From Kribbella italica (GTDB taxonomy: Bacteria > Actinomycetota > Actinomycetes > Propionibacteriales > Kribbellaceae), in contig NZ_JACHMY010000001.1 in NCBI RefSeq assembly GCF_014205135.1, positions 4,340,001-4,404,000 of the forward strand: a stretch of DNA of 64,000 nucleotides. Direction: 5' to 3'. Position numbers and translations under genes: made by a program. Shown here piece after piece: positions 32,326-40,996 of this stretch (the stretch's first letter is position 1; the number at the start of each line of letters is the position of its first letter). The notes beneath the pieces were generated by a model. That model made no database searches and had not been told where the DNA came from. It was given only the letters and a program-made list of their open reading frames with translations.

Positions 32326-33046
32326 ACCCAGAAGACGGATCCGACCGCCGATGGTGTTGTCCCGTTGACGAAGGCAACTTCCTGTAAGCCCCACGGAACG
32401 CTGCGTGCGGTGTCGGGCCCCTTCGAGCACAACGCCTTCGGACGGATCGGAGTAGCGGGTCATACCTGTCCATGTCCGCAACCACCCCAGACATCACAGC
32501 CAGACTTGCCCGAGCCGGTCAAACGCGCTGAACGAGGTGCCCGCCCGCACCGAGAACGAGCCGCCAGTACCAGCAGCAGCCCGACGTTGCCGGGCTCCAG
32601 CCCAGCCCACCGAGCCAGCCAGGCCGGCACAACAGGGTGGTGCCTAGGTGAAGGCGGGGGTGCGCGAGATGAGCGCGGACACGCGGGCGGTGCGCGGACA
32701 CGCGAGGTGCGTGGAGTGCACGGAGTGCGCAAAGCGCGGGCGCAGGCGGTGCGGGGCGGCGAGGGGCGACGCCAGGCCGCGCGGGTGCGCGGAGACGCGC
32801 GCGGGTGCGCGGCGCGCGCGGGTGCGCGGACACCCGGGGGCGCGGACACGCGCGGAGTGCGCGGGGGTGCGCGAAGCGCCGGGGCGCGAGGGACGCTGGC
32901 GGTGCGCCGAGCCGCGGTGCTGCGCGGGCAGCGGGGTGCGCGGAGTTGGTTCCGCAGGGCTGGTGCACCGCGCGCCGCTGGTGCCGGGGCGCGGGGCTAG
33001 GGGGCGCTGGTGTCGCGAGGGTGGTGGTGGCAGGTGGTGTTGCGGG
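32326..33046. other. 720-base gap: promoter side, then low-complexity DNA
   Basis: From 32326 to about 32640 the sequence is ordinary and likely holds the promoter of the minus-strand membrane-protein block; no box pair is convincing. From about 32650 to 33000 it becomes an extreme GC-rich, G-skewed tract, described separately. Open frames cross the gap on both strands, but their translations are only Arg/Ala/Gly or Pro/Arg repeats without family features, so I do not call a gene. Confidence 0.6.
32650..33000. repeat. G-skewed degenerate repeat tract downstream of the gamma-glutamyltransferase gene
   Basis: The plus strand repeats the word GGTGCGCG exactly at 32659, 32689, 32784, 32804, 32821, 32866 and 32935, with many near copies (GGTGCGTGGA, AGTGCGCGGG, GCGCGGACACGCG). 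Spacing is irregular, so it is a degenerate expansion rather than a clean tandem array. It is immediately 3' of the minus-strand ggt gene and would be its 3' untranslated region. Confidence 0.7.
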
Positions 33047-34591
33047 TCAGGGGTTGGAGACTGCGGTTGCTCCGGTGCGGCGGGGGTCGCCGACTGCTTG
33101 TAGGCCGGTGTCGGGGGACCAGAAGGCGGCGGCTACGCCACCGAAGTACATGGAGTGGGGTGGCATGGGGCGGAGAGGGAGGCTGGTGGTTGCGGCGGTG
33201 AGTTCTAGGTCGTCCTCGTGGTCGACTACGACGTCCGCGCGGACTCGGACGTGGAGGCGGGGGTGTTCGACGGCTTCCTCCAGGGACAGGCCGCCGTGGG
33301 TGTAGAGGGCGTAGGTCTGGGCGATCGCGGTGGGGATCCGGTCCGAGCCTGGGGAGCTGATGGCGAGGACCGCGCCGTCGCTGGCGCGGCGGGCGACGCT
33401 GGGGGCCATGTTCGAGGTGAGGCGGGTGCCGGGGGCGAGGCTGTGCGGGCCGCCGGCCAGCAGCTCCTGCTCGCCGAGGGCGTTGTTGAGCCAGATGCCG
33501 GTGCCGGGCGTCATCACCCCGGAGCCATACCCGGACGAGACCGTGATCGCGCAGGCGTCGCCCTCGTCGTCGACGACGGAGACGGTCGCCGTACTGGGTG
33601 AAGTGAGCGCGCGCAGGTCGCCGGCCGAGGCAAGGTCGAGCAGCTTCTGGCCTTCGAGGCGGCGTACGTCCTCCTCGTCGAGCTCGGCCAAGCGCCGGCC
33701 GAACACAGCATGCTGGACCTCGACCAGACGCTCCAGCTCGGCCGGGTTCCAGGCGCCCTGGGCCGGTACGCCGTCGAGCAGCGCCAGCATCGCCGCGACG
33801 GCGACCCCGCCGACGGCGGGCGGCGGATTGGTCGCGAGGCTCCAGCCGTTCTGCTTGACGACCAGCGCCGGCCGGACGATCGCCTCGTACGCCGCGAGGT
33901 CCTCGGCGGTGAGGATGCCGTCGTTGGTCTGCATGTCGTGCACGAGCAGGCGGGCGAGCTCGCCGGTGTACATGGTCTCGGCGCCGGCCTCGGCGATCAG
34001 CTCCAGGGCCTCGGCCAGCTCGGGGATGACGACGGTGGTGCCGGCCTTGATCACCTGGCCCTCGTCGTCGTGTACGACGCCGTGGCTCGGCTGGTGCCAA
34101 CCGAAGATGATGTCGTGGGTGTAGCCGAGGTAGTACCCCGAGGTGCGGCTCAGCGTGAAGCCCTGCCGCGCGACCTCGATCGCGGGCTTCACGACCTCGT
34201 TCCACGGCGCCTTGCCGGAACGGCGGTGCGCGAGGTCGAGCGCCTTCATGCCGCCCGGCGTCGCGACCGAACCGTGCCCGACCGTGGTCGTCGTACCGCC
34301 GCCGTAGTCGGTGGTCACGTCCCAGATCCCACGCCCGAACCGGTCCTCGGGCAGCCCGCGGCCCGGCATCTCCACCCAGCCGTCGATGGTGACCGGCTCA
34401 CCACCGGCCACCTGCAACGTGACGAACCCACCCGAGGCCGGCGAGACCACCCCGATCTCGTTCACCATCGTGACCAGCGTCGCGGCGATCGCGGCATCCA
34501 CCGCGTTACCGCCCTCCGCCGCCAACCGCACGCCCGCCTCAGCCGCCGTCCGGTTGGGCGCAGCCACCGCCACCCGAGGATGCGCCCCCAT
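33047..34591 (-). CDS. Gamma-glutamyltransferase family protein, no signal peptide
   Basis: 514 residues from the ATG at 34591. AAAEGGNAVDAAIAATLV-type N-terminus, TIDGWVEMPGRG, and the small-subunit region STATVSVVDDEGDACAIT followed by GSGVMTPGTGIWLNNALGE match the family. The Thr of TATVSVVD aligns with the autoprocessing nucleophile of E. coli Ggt (TTHYSVVD); the following His is replaced by Thr. There is no export signal, unlike classical periplasmic or secreted enzymes, so it may act on intracellular glutathione-like or other gamma-glutamyl compounds, or be a cephalosporin-acylase-like relative. Both flanks are low-complexity tracts. Confidence 0.85.
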   Translation of the reverse strand: MGAHPRVAVAAPNRTAAEAGVRLAAEGGNAVDAAIAATLVTMVNEIGVVSPASGGFVTLQVAGGEPVTIDGWVEMPGRGLPEDRFGRGIWDVTTDYGGGTTTTVGHGSVATPGGMKALDLAHRRSGKAPWNEVVKPAIEVARQGFTLSRTSGYYLGYTHDIIFGWHQPSHGVVHDDEGQVIKAGTTVVIPELAEALELIAEAGAETMYTGELARLLVHDMQTNDGILTAEDLAAYEAIVRPALVVKQNGWSLATNPPPAVGGVAVAAMLALLDGVPAQGAWNPAELERLVEVQHAVFGRRLAELDEEDVRRLEGQKLLDLASAGDLRALTSPSTATVSVVDDEGDACAITVSSGYGSGVMTPGTGIWLNNALGEQELLAGGPHSLAPGTRLTSNMAPSVARRASDGAVLAISSPGSDRIPTAIAQTYALYTHGGLSLEEAVEHPRLHVRVRADVVVDHEDDLELTAATTSLPLRPMPPHSMYFGGVAAAFWSPDTGLQAVGDPRRTGATAVSNP

Positions 34592-34917
34592 CAGCCCACA
34601 CACCCGATACGACGGGCGGCCGCACACCCGGCACGGCGAGCACCTGCACACCCAGCACCTGCCGCCCGTCGGCCCAGCACCGGAAGGCGACCCAACCGCC
34701 CCTGCACGGAGACGACTCGGCGTCCTCGGCGACGGCTGCGAGCACACCCGGCCCGACGAGCAGTTGCCCGCTCCCCCGCACCGGCAAGCCGAACCGCCGA
34801 CTCCGCCCCGCCGCGGCAGGCCGCGAACTCGCCCGCACCTGCCACAGACCTGGTACCGGTCGGCCCCGCACCGGCGAACCGATGCGGGGCGACCCCGACG
34901 GCAGTGGCGTTCATCGG
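34592..34917. repeat. 326-base low-complexity gap between ggt and pheT
   Basis: On the minus strand the gap is rich in GGTGCGGG, GGTGCTGG and GGTGTGCG words (plus-strand CCCGCACC occurs three times), a milder version of the tract on the other side of ggt and in the opposite orientation. A 107-codon open frame fits exactly on the minus strand but translates to Arg/Ala/Gly-rich sequence of repeat origin, so no gene is called. No clear promoter or terminator is visible. Confidence 0.5.
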
Positions 34918-37677
34918 TCAGCCGACGCGCTGGACCGCATTGAAGCGGTCGACGGCGACCTGGACGGCGGCCTGGCGGGTGTCGGCGACCTCGTTCTCCT
35001 TGAGGGTCCGGTCCGGTGCGCGGAAGCGGAGCGCGAAGGCGAGGGACTTCTTGCCCTCGCCGATCTGCTCGCCGGTGTAGACGTCGAACAGCCGGATCGA
35101 CTCCAGCAGGTCGCCGGCGCCCTCGGACAGCGCGGCCTCGACGTCGGCGGCCGGTACGTCGGCCGCGACGATCAGCGCCACGTCCTCCTTGGCCACCGGG
35201 TACGACGAGAACGGCTGCGCCGTGACCGTGGCCGGACCGGCCGCGATCAGCGCGTCGAGGTTCAGCTCGACCGCACTCGAACGCGCCGGCAGGCCGAACG
35301 CCTGACACACCTTCGGATGCAACTCACCTGCGTACCCGATGACAACGCGACCGATCGCGACGTCGCCTCCCGCGCGAGCATCGGCCGGGCCGGCGACCGT
35401 CAACTCAGCACAGCGCCCCGGGTGCCACGGCGCGCGCTCTACGTTGCGAACGGCCGGCTCGACGCCGACCGACGTCGCGATCGCGCGCGCGACCTGGACG
35501 GCGTCGGCCCAGCTGACCTGCTGGCCCTTGCCCCACCAGCCGGTGGGCGTCCGCGCACCGGTGAGCACGACGCCGATGTGCAGCGGCTGCTCGGGCAGCG
35601 CGTCGTACAGGGCCTTGAGCTCGGCGTCGGTCGGACGCTGCGCGACGGCCGGCAGTGGCGCCGGCTTGGCGTCCGGGCGCGGGGTGAAGACGAGGCTGGT
35701 CTGGAAGATCGCCAGGTCGGTCGAACCGCGACCGACGTTGCGTTCGGCGGTCCGCAGCAGCGTCGGCAGGAGCGTCGTCTGCATCGACGGCTCCTCGTCG
35801 GACAACGGGTTGACCAGCTTCACCGTCGTACGGCGTACGTCGTCCGCCGGCAGCCCCATCGCGTCGAAATCGGCCTCCCCCACGAACGGGTACGACACGA
35901 CCTCGGTCAGCCCAGCACCCACCAGCGCGGTGGCGACCCGGCGACGCCGACGCTGCGACACCGTCAGCCCCTGCCCACCAGGAGCGGGCGGCAACACCGA
36001 CGGCACGTTGTCGAACCCGAACAGCCGAATGACTTCCTCGGCGAAGTCGTTGGGGTCGCGCAAGTCGGGCCGCCACGACGGCGGGGTCGCCAGCACCAGG
36101 TCGGTGCCGTTGATGGATGAGGTGGGGAGAGAGGTGCCGTCGCCCCGATCCGCGACGGCTTCGCCGCGCGACGACCCGGTGGAGCCGGAGCCCGACAGGG
36201 CACGCGCGGCGTCGGGTCCGCCGAGAACGGGGTCGAGTCCGCCGAGAACGGCGCCGGACACCGTCGCGCCCGCCGAGCCGACGGCGAACGCCGACGCGAT
36301 CGCGCCCGCCGAGCTGACGGCGAACGCCGACGGGGTCGCGTCGGCGGGCGCGAGAGCGACCGCGCAACCCACCGACCGCAGGTGCCGCAGCGTCTCCTCC
36401 ACCGTGATCGACGCACCAGCAACCCGCGCCGCGTGGTCCGCCCGGAAGGTCACCGCCGGGGCCGCCGGATGCGTGTCGATCAAGGTCTCCTCGGCCAGGA
36501 TCGTCCCGCCGGCGAGCTCCGCCAGCAGGTCGGCGACCCGCTGCGCGGCGTACCGCGGGAGCGCCGGGTCGACCTCGCGCTCGAAGCGGCGCGACGCCTC
36601 CGACGACAGCTTGTGCCGCCGCGAGGCGCGCGCGATCACGATCGGGTCGAAGTGCGCCGCCTCGATCACCACGTCGGTGGTCGACTCGGAGATCTCGGTC
36701 GAGGCGCCGCCCATCACGCCGGCGATGCCGATCGGGCCGGAGTCGTCGGTGATCAGCAGGTCCTCGGTGTCCAGCTCACGCGTCTGGTCGTCGAGCGTCA
36801 TCAGCTTCTCGCCGGCCGTCGCGCGCCGGACGACGATGTCGCCGCTCAGCCGGTCCTTGTCGTACCCGTGGATCGGCTGGCCCAGCTCGAGCATCACGTA
36901 GTTGGTGACGTCGACGCCGATCGAGATCGGCCGCATCCCCGACGCGACCAGCCGCTGCTGCAGCCAGCGCGGCGACGGCGCCTTCGGGTCGATGCCGGTC
37001 ACCGTCCGGGTCACGAACACGCTGCACCCGTCGGCGTCCTCGACGCGCACCGGATACCCGCCGGAGCCCGAACCGTTGACCGCCAGCCCGGCCGGATCCT
37101 TCAGCGGCACCCCGTACGCCGTCGCAGCCTCGCGGGCCACCCCGCGGATGGACAAGCAGTACCCACGATCCGGCGTGACCGCGATGTCCAGTACGTCGTC
37201 GCGCAGCGAGAGCAGGTCGATCGCGTCGTCGCCCGGCGTCGCCTCGCCCGGCTTCAGCACCACGATGCCGTGCGTGCCGTCGTCGCCCAGCCCGAGCTCG
37301 GCGCTCGAGCAGATCATCCCGGCCGAGACGTGGCCGTAGGTCTTGCGGGCCGCGATCGCGAACCCGCCCGGCAGCACCGCGCCGGGCAGCACGACGACGA
37401 CCAGGTCGCCGACCTCGAAGTTGCTCGCCCCGCAGACGACCCACTGCGGCTCGTCCTTGCCGATGTCGAGCGAGCACCAGCGGATGGTCTTGCCGTTCTT
37501 CTGCGGCTCCGGCTCGAAGGTCAGCACCTTGCCGACCACCAGCGGACCGGTCAGGTCGGACTCGACGACGGTCTCCACCTCGAGCCCGGCCCGGATCAGC
37601 TTCTCGCCGACCTGCCGGCCGGTCACGTCGTCCGGCAGCTCGACGTACTCACGAAGCCACGACAGTGGGACCCGCAT
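34918..37677 (-). CDS. pheT: Phenylalanine-tRNA ligase beta subunit with an inserted low-complexity segment
   Basis: 919 residues, about 80-90 longer than usual. Domains in order: N-terminal B1, EMAP/tRNA-binding region (about 40-150), B3/B4 editing domain, B5, core, and the C-terminal anticodon-binding domain ([14 protein letters not shown]). The extra length lies inside B5, between VGCAVALAP and [14 protein letters not shown], as an Ala/Ser/Gly-rich stretch built from short repeats. The ATG overlaps the pheS stop by one base (TGATG). With PheS it forms the alpha2-beta2 enzyme that charges tRNA-Phe. Confidence 0.96.
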   Translation of the reverse strand: MRVPLSWLREYVELPDDVTGRQVGEKLIRAGLEVETVVESDLTGPLVVGKVLTFEPEPQKNGKTIRWCSLDIGKDEPQWVVCGASNFEVGDLVVVVLPGAVLPGGFAIAARKTYGHVSAGMICSSAELGLGDDGTHGIVVLKPGEATPGDDAIDLLSLRDDVLDIAVTPDRGYCLSIRGVAREAATAYGVPLKDPAGLAVNGSGSGGYPVRVEDADGCSVFVTRTVTGIDPKAPSPRWLQQRLVASGMRPISIGVDVTNYVMLELGQPIHGYDKDRLSGDIVVRRATAGEKLMTLDDQTRELDTEDLLITDDSGPIGIAGVMGGASTEISESTTDVVIEAAHFDPIVIARASRRHKLSSEASRRFEREVDPALPRYAAQRVADLLAELAGGTILAEETLIDTHPAAPAVTFRADHAARVAGASITVEETLRHLRSVGCAVALAPADATPSAFAVSSAGAIASAFAVGSAGATVSGAVLGGLDPVLGGPDAARALSGSGSTGSSRGEAVADRGDGTSLPTSSINGTDLVLATPPSWRPDLRDPNDFAEEVIRLFGFDNVPSVLPPAPGGQGLTVSQRRRRRVATALVGAGLTEVVSYPFVGEADFDAMGLPADDVRRTTVKLVNPLSDEEPSMQTTLLPTLLRTAERNVGRGSTDLAIFQTSLVFTPRPDAKPAPLPAVAQRPTDAELKALYDALPEQPLHIGVVLTGARTPTGWWGKGQQVSWADAVQVARAIATSVGVEPAVRNVERAPWHPGRCAELTVAGPADARAGGDVAIGRVVIGYAGELHPKVCQAFGLPARSSAVELNLDALIAAGPATVTAQPFSSYPVAKEDVALIVAADVPAADVEAALSEGAGDLLESIRLFDVYTGEQIGEGKKSLAFALRFRAPDRTLKENEVADTRQAAVQVAVDRFNAVQRVG
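36211..36336. repeat. Tandem 21-bp and 36-bp repeats inside pheT
   Basis: Two 21-bp copies (36211-36231 and 36232-36252, one or two differences) and two directly adjacent 36-bp copies (36265-36300 and 36301-36336, three differences) are in frame. The 36-bp unit codes for a 12-residue SAFAV-SAGA repeat. They make up half of the 80-residue insertion in the B5 domain. Confidence 0.8.
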
Positions 37678-38786
37678 CAGATCTCCATCCCGAACTGGCG
37701 GCTGAACCGCACGTCACCCTCGACCATGTCCCGCATGTCCTCCACCCCGTTGCGGAACATCAGCGTCCGCTCCAGGCCCATCCCGAACGCGAACCCCGAG
37801 TACCGCTCGGGGTCGATGCCGCAGGCCTGCAGGACCCGCGGGTTGACCACGCCGCAGCCGCCCCACTCGATCCAGCCCTCGCTGCCGCAGGTGCGGCACG
37901 GGCGATCGGGGTTGCCGACGGAGGCGCCGCGGCAGACGAAGCACTTGAGATCGACCTCGGCCGACGGCTCGGTGAAGGGAAAGAAGTTCGGCCGCAGCCG
38001 CGCCTCCAGGCCCTCGCCGAACATCGACACGACGAAGTGGTCCAGCGTGCCCTTGAGGTGCGCGAGCGTGATGCCCTCGTCCACCACCAGGCCCTCGACC
38101 TGGTAGAAGACCGGCGTGTGCGTCGCGTCGAGCTCGTCGGTGCGGAACACGCGGCCCGGGCAGATCACGTAGATCGGGGGCTTGCGGGTCAGCATCGAGC
38201 GGGCCTGCACCGGCGAGGTGTGGGTCCGCAGGACCGTCCCGGAGCCGGCCGGCTCGACGAAGAAGGTGTCCTGCATCTGCCGCGCCGGGTGGTCGGGCTG
38301 GAAGTTCAGGGCGTCGAAGTTCAGCCACTCGGCCTCGACCTCGGGACCTTCGGCGACGTCCCAGCCGAGCGCGGTGAAGACGTCGGCGACCTGCTCGGAG
38401 ATCAGCGACAGCGGGTGCCGCGCACCGGGCTGCGGGCCGGTCCACGGCAGCGTCACGTCGACCTGCTCGGTGGCCAGCATCCGCTCCTCGTGCTCGGCCT
38501 CGAGCACGGTCAGGCGGCCGGCGTACGCGTCGTTGATCGCCTTGCGGGCCGAGCCGATCCGCTGGCCGGCCTCCTTGCGGCCCTGCGGCGGCAGCGCGCC
38601 GATCTCGCGGTTGGCCAGTGCGATCGGCGACCGCTCGCCGAGGTGGGCCAGCTTGGCTTCCTGCAACCCGGCAAGGTCCACGGCGTGAAGGAAAGCGGAC
38701 ACGGCCTCGTCCCGCGTCCGTTCGACCTCGTCGGCGTGCAACGGAGTCACCTCGACGGGGTCGTAGTTCTTGTTGGGACCGGACAT
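37677..38786 (-). CDS. pheS: Phenylalanine-tRNA ligase alpha subunit
   Basis: 369 residues. The N-terminal coiled coil (about 1-90) is followed by the class II catalytic core: motif 2 ([22 protein letters not shown]), and motif 3 near the end ([23 protein letters not shown]). The [21 protein letters not shown] stretch with cysteines is seen in many bacterial PheS. It binds Phe and ATP. A TAGACT -10-like box lies on the minus strand at 38828-38833, 42 bases before the ATG. No Phe-rich leader peptide or T-box is visible upstream. Confidence 0.96.
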   Translation of the reverse strand: MSGPNKNYDPVEVTPLHADEVERTRDEAVSAFLHAVDLAGLQEAKLAHLGERSPIALANREIGALPPQGRKEAGQRIGSARKAINDAYAGRLTVLEAEHEERMLATEQVDVTLPWTGPQPGARHPLSLISEQVADVFTALGWDVAEGPEVEAEWLNFDALNFQPDHPARQMQDTFFVEPAGSGTVLRTHTSPVQARSMLTRKPPIYVICPGRVFRTDELDATHTPVFYQVEGLVVDEGITLAHLKGTLDHFVVSMFGEGLEARLRPNFFPFTEPSAEVDLKCFVCRGASVGNPDRPCRTCGSEGWIEWGGCGVVNPRVLQACGIDPERYSGFAFGMGLERTLMFRNGVEDMRDMVEGDVRFSRQFGMEI

Positions 38787-38937
38787 GGCTCGCTCTCGGG
38801 TCGCTGGTACCTAACGGGGCTGCTGGCAGTCTAGGAACCCGCGGCGCCCGAGCGTGAATCGGTTGTCCACAGGCCGCGCCGCTGCGCGTTGTTGCGCGGT
38901 CGCGACAAGCCCTGCGCAAGTTCAAGCGCCCGATCTG

Positions 38938-38966
38938 TTGACTCCCCGGGCCGCCGCTCGTAGGGT
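38938..38966 (+). promoter_or_regulatory. Promoter of the beta-propeller pair
   Basis: TTGACT (38938-38943) and TAGGGT (38961-38966) are separated by exactly 17 bases. Transcription would begin near 38973, leaving a leader of about 70 bases with GGGAGG just before the GTG at 39044. Confidence 0.6.
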
Positions 38967-39043
38967 CCCGGTTAATTTCAGCATGCTCCTAAGTCGACTT
39001 CGGCCATGCCCGTAACCAGGGCCCGTCCGTCCCGGGAGGCGTT

Positions 39044-40996
39044 GTGCACCAGCGTTTCGCACCATCGGCGGTCCTCGTCGCCGTCGCCCTGATCCTCACC
39101 CTCACCGCGAACCCCGGCCCGAGCGCGGCCGCCGCACCGCCCCCACCGGCCGCAGTCACGGTGGAGAACCTCGGCCCGGCCTCCGCGGTCACCTCGACCA
39201 GCGTCGCCGAGCAGGTCGGCGACCGGATCTGGACCGCGACCTCCGGGGTCTCCCCCGTCCAGGTCGGCGCGTTCGACCCAGCCACCCGCACGATCGATCG
39301 CAAGATCGCGCTGCCCACCGGCGCCGGCGCCTGGGCGATGACCCATCTCGGCACCGACCTCTACATCGGCCTCTACACGCCGGGTGACGTCTACAAGATC
39401 GACACCGTCACGGGCGCCCTGACGAAGGTCGCGCGGTTCGGCTCGTTCATCTGGTCGATCGCGGCCACTCCGGACGGCCGGATCGTCGCCGGCACCTACC
39501 CGGACGGTGGCGTGCACGAGTACGACCCGGCCACCGGCGCCACCCGCTCGTACGGCGCTGCCTTCCCCGGCGAGCAGTACGTGCGCAGCATCGCGGCCGA
39601 CGAGACCACCATCTACGCGGGCGTCGGCACCAAGGCCCACCTGGTCGCGATCGACCGGGCCAGCGGCGAGCGCCGCGACATCCTGCCCGCCCGGTACGCC
39701 GACCGGACGTTCGTCGCCACTCTCGCGCTGGCCGGCGGCAAGCTGGCCGCGGGCCTGTCCCCGACCGGGACGATGCTGGTGTTCGACACCGCGAACCTGG
39801 CCGAGCCGGTCGAGGTGCAGCCTCCGGGCGGCGACCAGTACGTCACCGCGATCACCGTCGACGAACCCACCGGGGACGTGTACCTGGGCACCCGCCCGTC
39901 CGGCACGCTCTACCGCAGCCGGGGCGGCGAGCTGCAGCGGCTCGGTTCGCCGTACGACGGCGCGTACTTCAACCGGATCTTCGTCGACGGCTCCACGATC
40001 CGGGCCGAGCTGACCAGCGAGGTCGTCACCTTCGACGAGGCGACCGGCACCTTCAGCGGCACCGATCTCGGCGCCGCAGGGCTCCCACCCGCGCCGGAGC
40101 AGGCGATGGGCATCGCCGCGACGCGGGACACGGTGCTGGTCAGCGGCAAGGCGGGGATCCAGGTGCACGCCTTGAAGGCGGGCACGAACCGCCGGGTCTT
40201 CCTGCCGGGCGAGGCCAAGACCCTCACGCCGGTCGGGCGCGACGTCCACCTCGGCGTCTACACGCTGGCCCGGCTCTGGGCGATGAAACCCGACGGCACC
40301 GGGCTGCACGAGTACGGCCGGATCGAGAACGAGCAGACCCGCCCGACCGACGAGGCCTACGACGAGCGGACGCGGACGCTGCTGATCTCGACCGAGCCCG
40401 ACTACGGCAAGTACGACGGAACGCTGACCGAGCAGCAGCTCGGGACCGGGCGGCGCGAGGTGCACCGCGGCGTCGTACCGCATCAGTCGGTCCGGTCGGT
40501 CGGCGCCGACGACGGCATCGCCTACCTCGGAGGTGCGACCCGCAACAGCCTCGGCACCACCCCGCTGTTGCCGGAAGCAACGATTGTCGCCTTCGACCTG
40601 CGCCGTAACCGGACGCTGTGGGAGGTCGCGGCGGTCGCTGGCGCGCAGACGTTCAGCGATGTGGTCCCGTTCCGCGGACGCCTCTACGCCACCACCGACG
40701 ACGGGCGGCTCGCCGTACTCGACCAACGCACGGGCAAGGTGCTCAGCACGCAGACGATCGGCGCCGGCCAGAGCCGGTTGGCGATCGCCCGCGGCCGGCT
40801 GTTCGGTGCGGACAACAAACGCGTCTTCGAAGTCAGGCCGGGACGCGTGCCGGCCGTGAGCACGGTCGTCGACGGACTGGACGCCCAGATCTACAGCTAC
40901 CCACTGATCACGGCCTCCCACTCCGGCGACGCCCTCTACACGATCAAGGGCCGCGACCTGATCCGCATCACCAACCCGGCGGGAGCCCACCGATGA
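39044..40996 (+). CDS. Secreted beta-propeller protein A
   Basis: 650 residues from GTG, GGGAGG four bases upstream. A Sec signal peptide (FAPSAVLVAVALILTLTANPGPSAAAA) is followed by repeated blades of about 45 residues, such as YIGLYTPGDVYKIDTVTGALTKVARFG, IVAGTYPDGGVHEYDPATGATRSYG and YLGTRPSGTLYRSRGGELQRLG. The blade style recalls Vgb/NHL or PQQ-like propellers, and the length would allow two seven-bladed rings. No enzyme signature is visible. Its stop shares ATGA with gene B, a clear paralogue, so the two are likely made together and may pair outside the cell. Confidence 0.75.
   Translation: MHQRFAPSAVLVAVALILTLTANPGPSAAAAPPPPAAVTVENLGPASAVTSTSVAEQVGDRIWTATSGVSPVQVGAFDPATRTIDRKIALPTGAGAWAMTHLGTDLYIGLYTPGDVYKIDTVTGALTKVARFGSFIWSIAATPDGRIVAGTYPDGGVHEYDPATGATRSYGAAFPGEQYVRSIAADETTIYAGVGTKAHLVAIDRASGERRDILPARYADRTFVATLALAGGKLAAGLSPTGTMLVFDTANLAEPVEVQPPGGDQYVTAITVDEPTGDVYLGTRPSGTLYRSRGGELQRLGSPYDGAYFNRIFVDGSTIRAELTSEVVTFDEATGTFSGTDLGAAGLPPAPEQAMGIAATRDTVLVSGKAGIQVHALKAGTNRRVFLPGEAKTLTPVGRDVHLGVYTLARLWAMKPDGTGLHEYGRIENEQTRPTDEAYDERTRTLLISTEPDYGKYDGTLTEQQLGTGRREVHRGVVPHQSVRSVGADDGIAYLGGATRNSLGTTPLLPEATIVAFDLRRNRTLWEVAAVAGAQTFSDVVPFRGRLYATTDDGRLAVLDQRTGKVLSTQTIGAGQSRLAIARGRLFGADNKRVFEVRPGRVPAVSTVVDGLDAQIYSYPLITASHSGDALYTIKGRDLIRITNPAGAHR

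Noticed and set aside
32209-33305. Several open frames across the G-skewed tract on both strands
   Set aside because: Translations are Arg/Ala/Gly or Pro/Arg/Ala repeats without ribosome sites or family motifs, and they follow the nucleotide repeat.
34591-34914. A 107-codon minus-strand frame filling the ggt-pheT gap exactly
   Set aside because: The protein is low-complexity Arg/Ala/Gly and the frame has no convincing start context; it is probably a product of the repeat.
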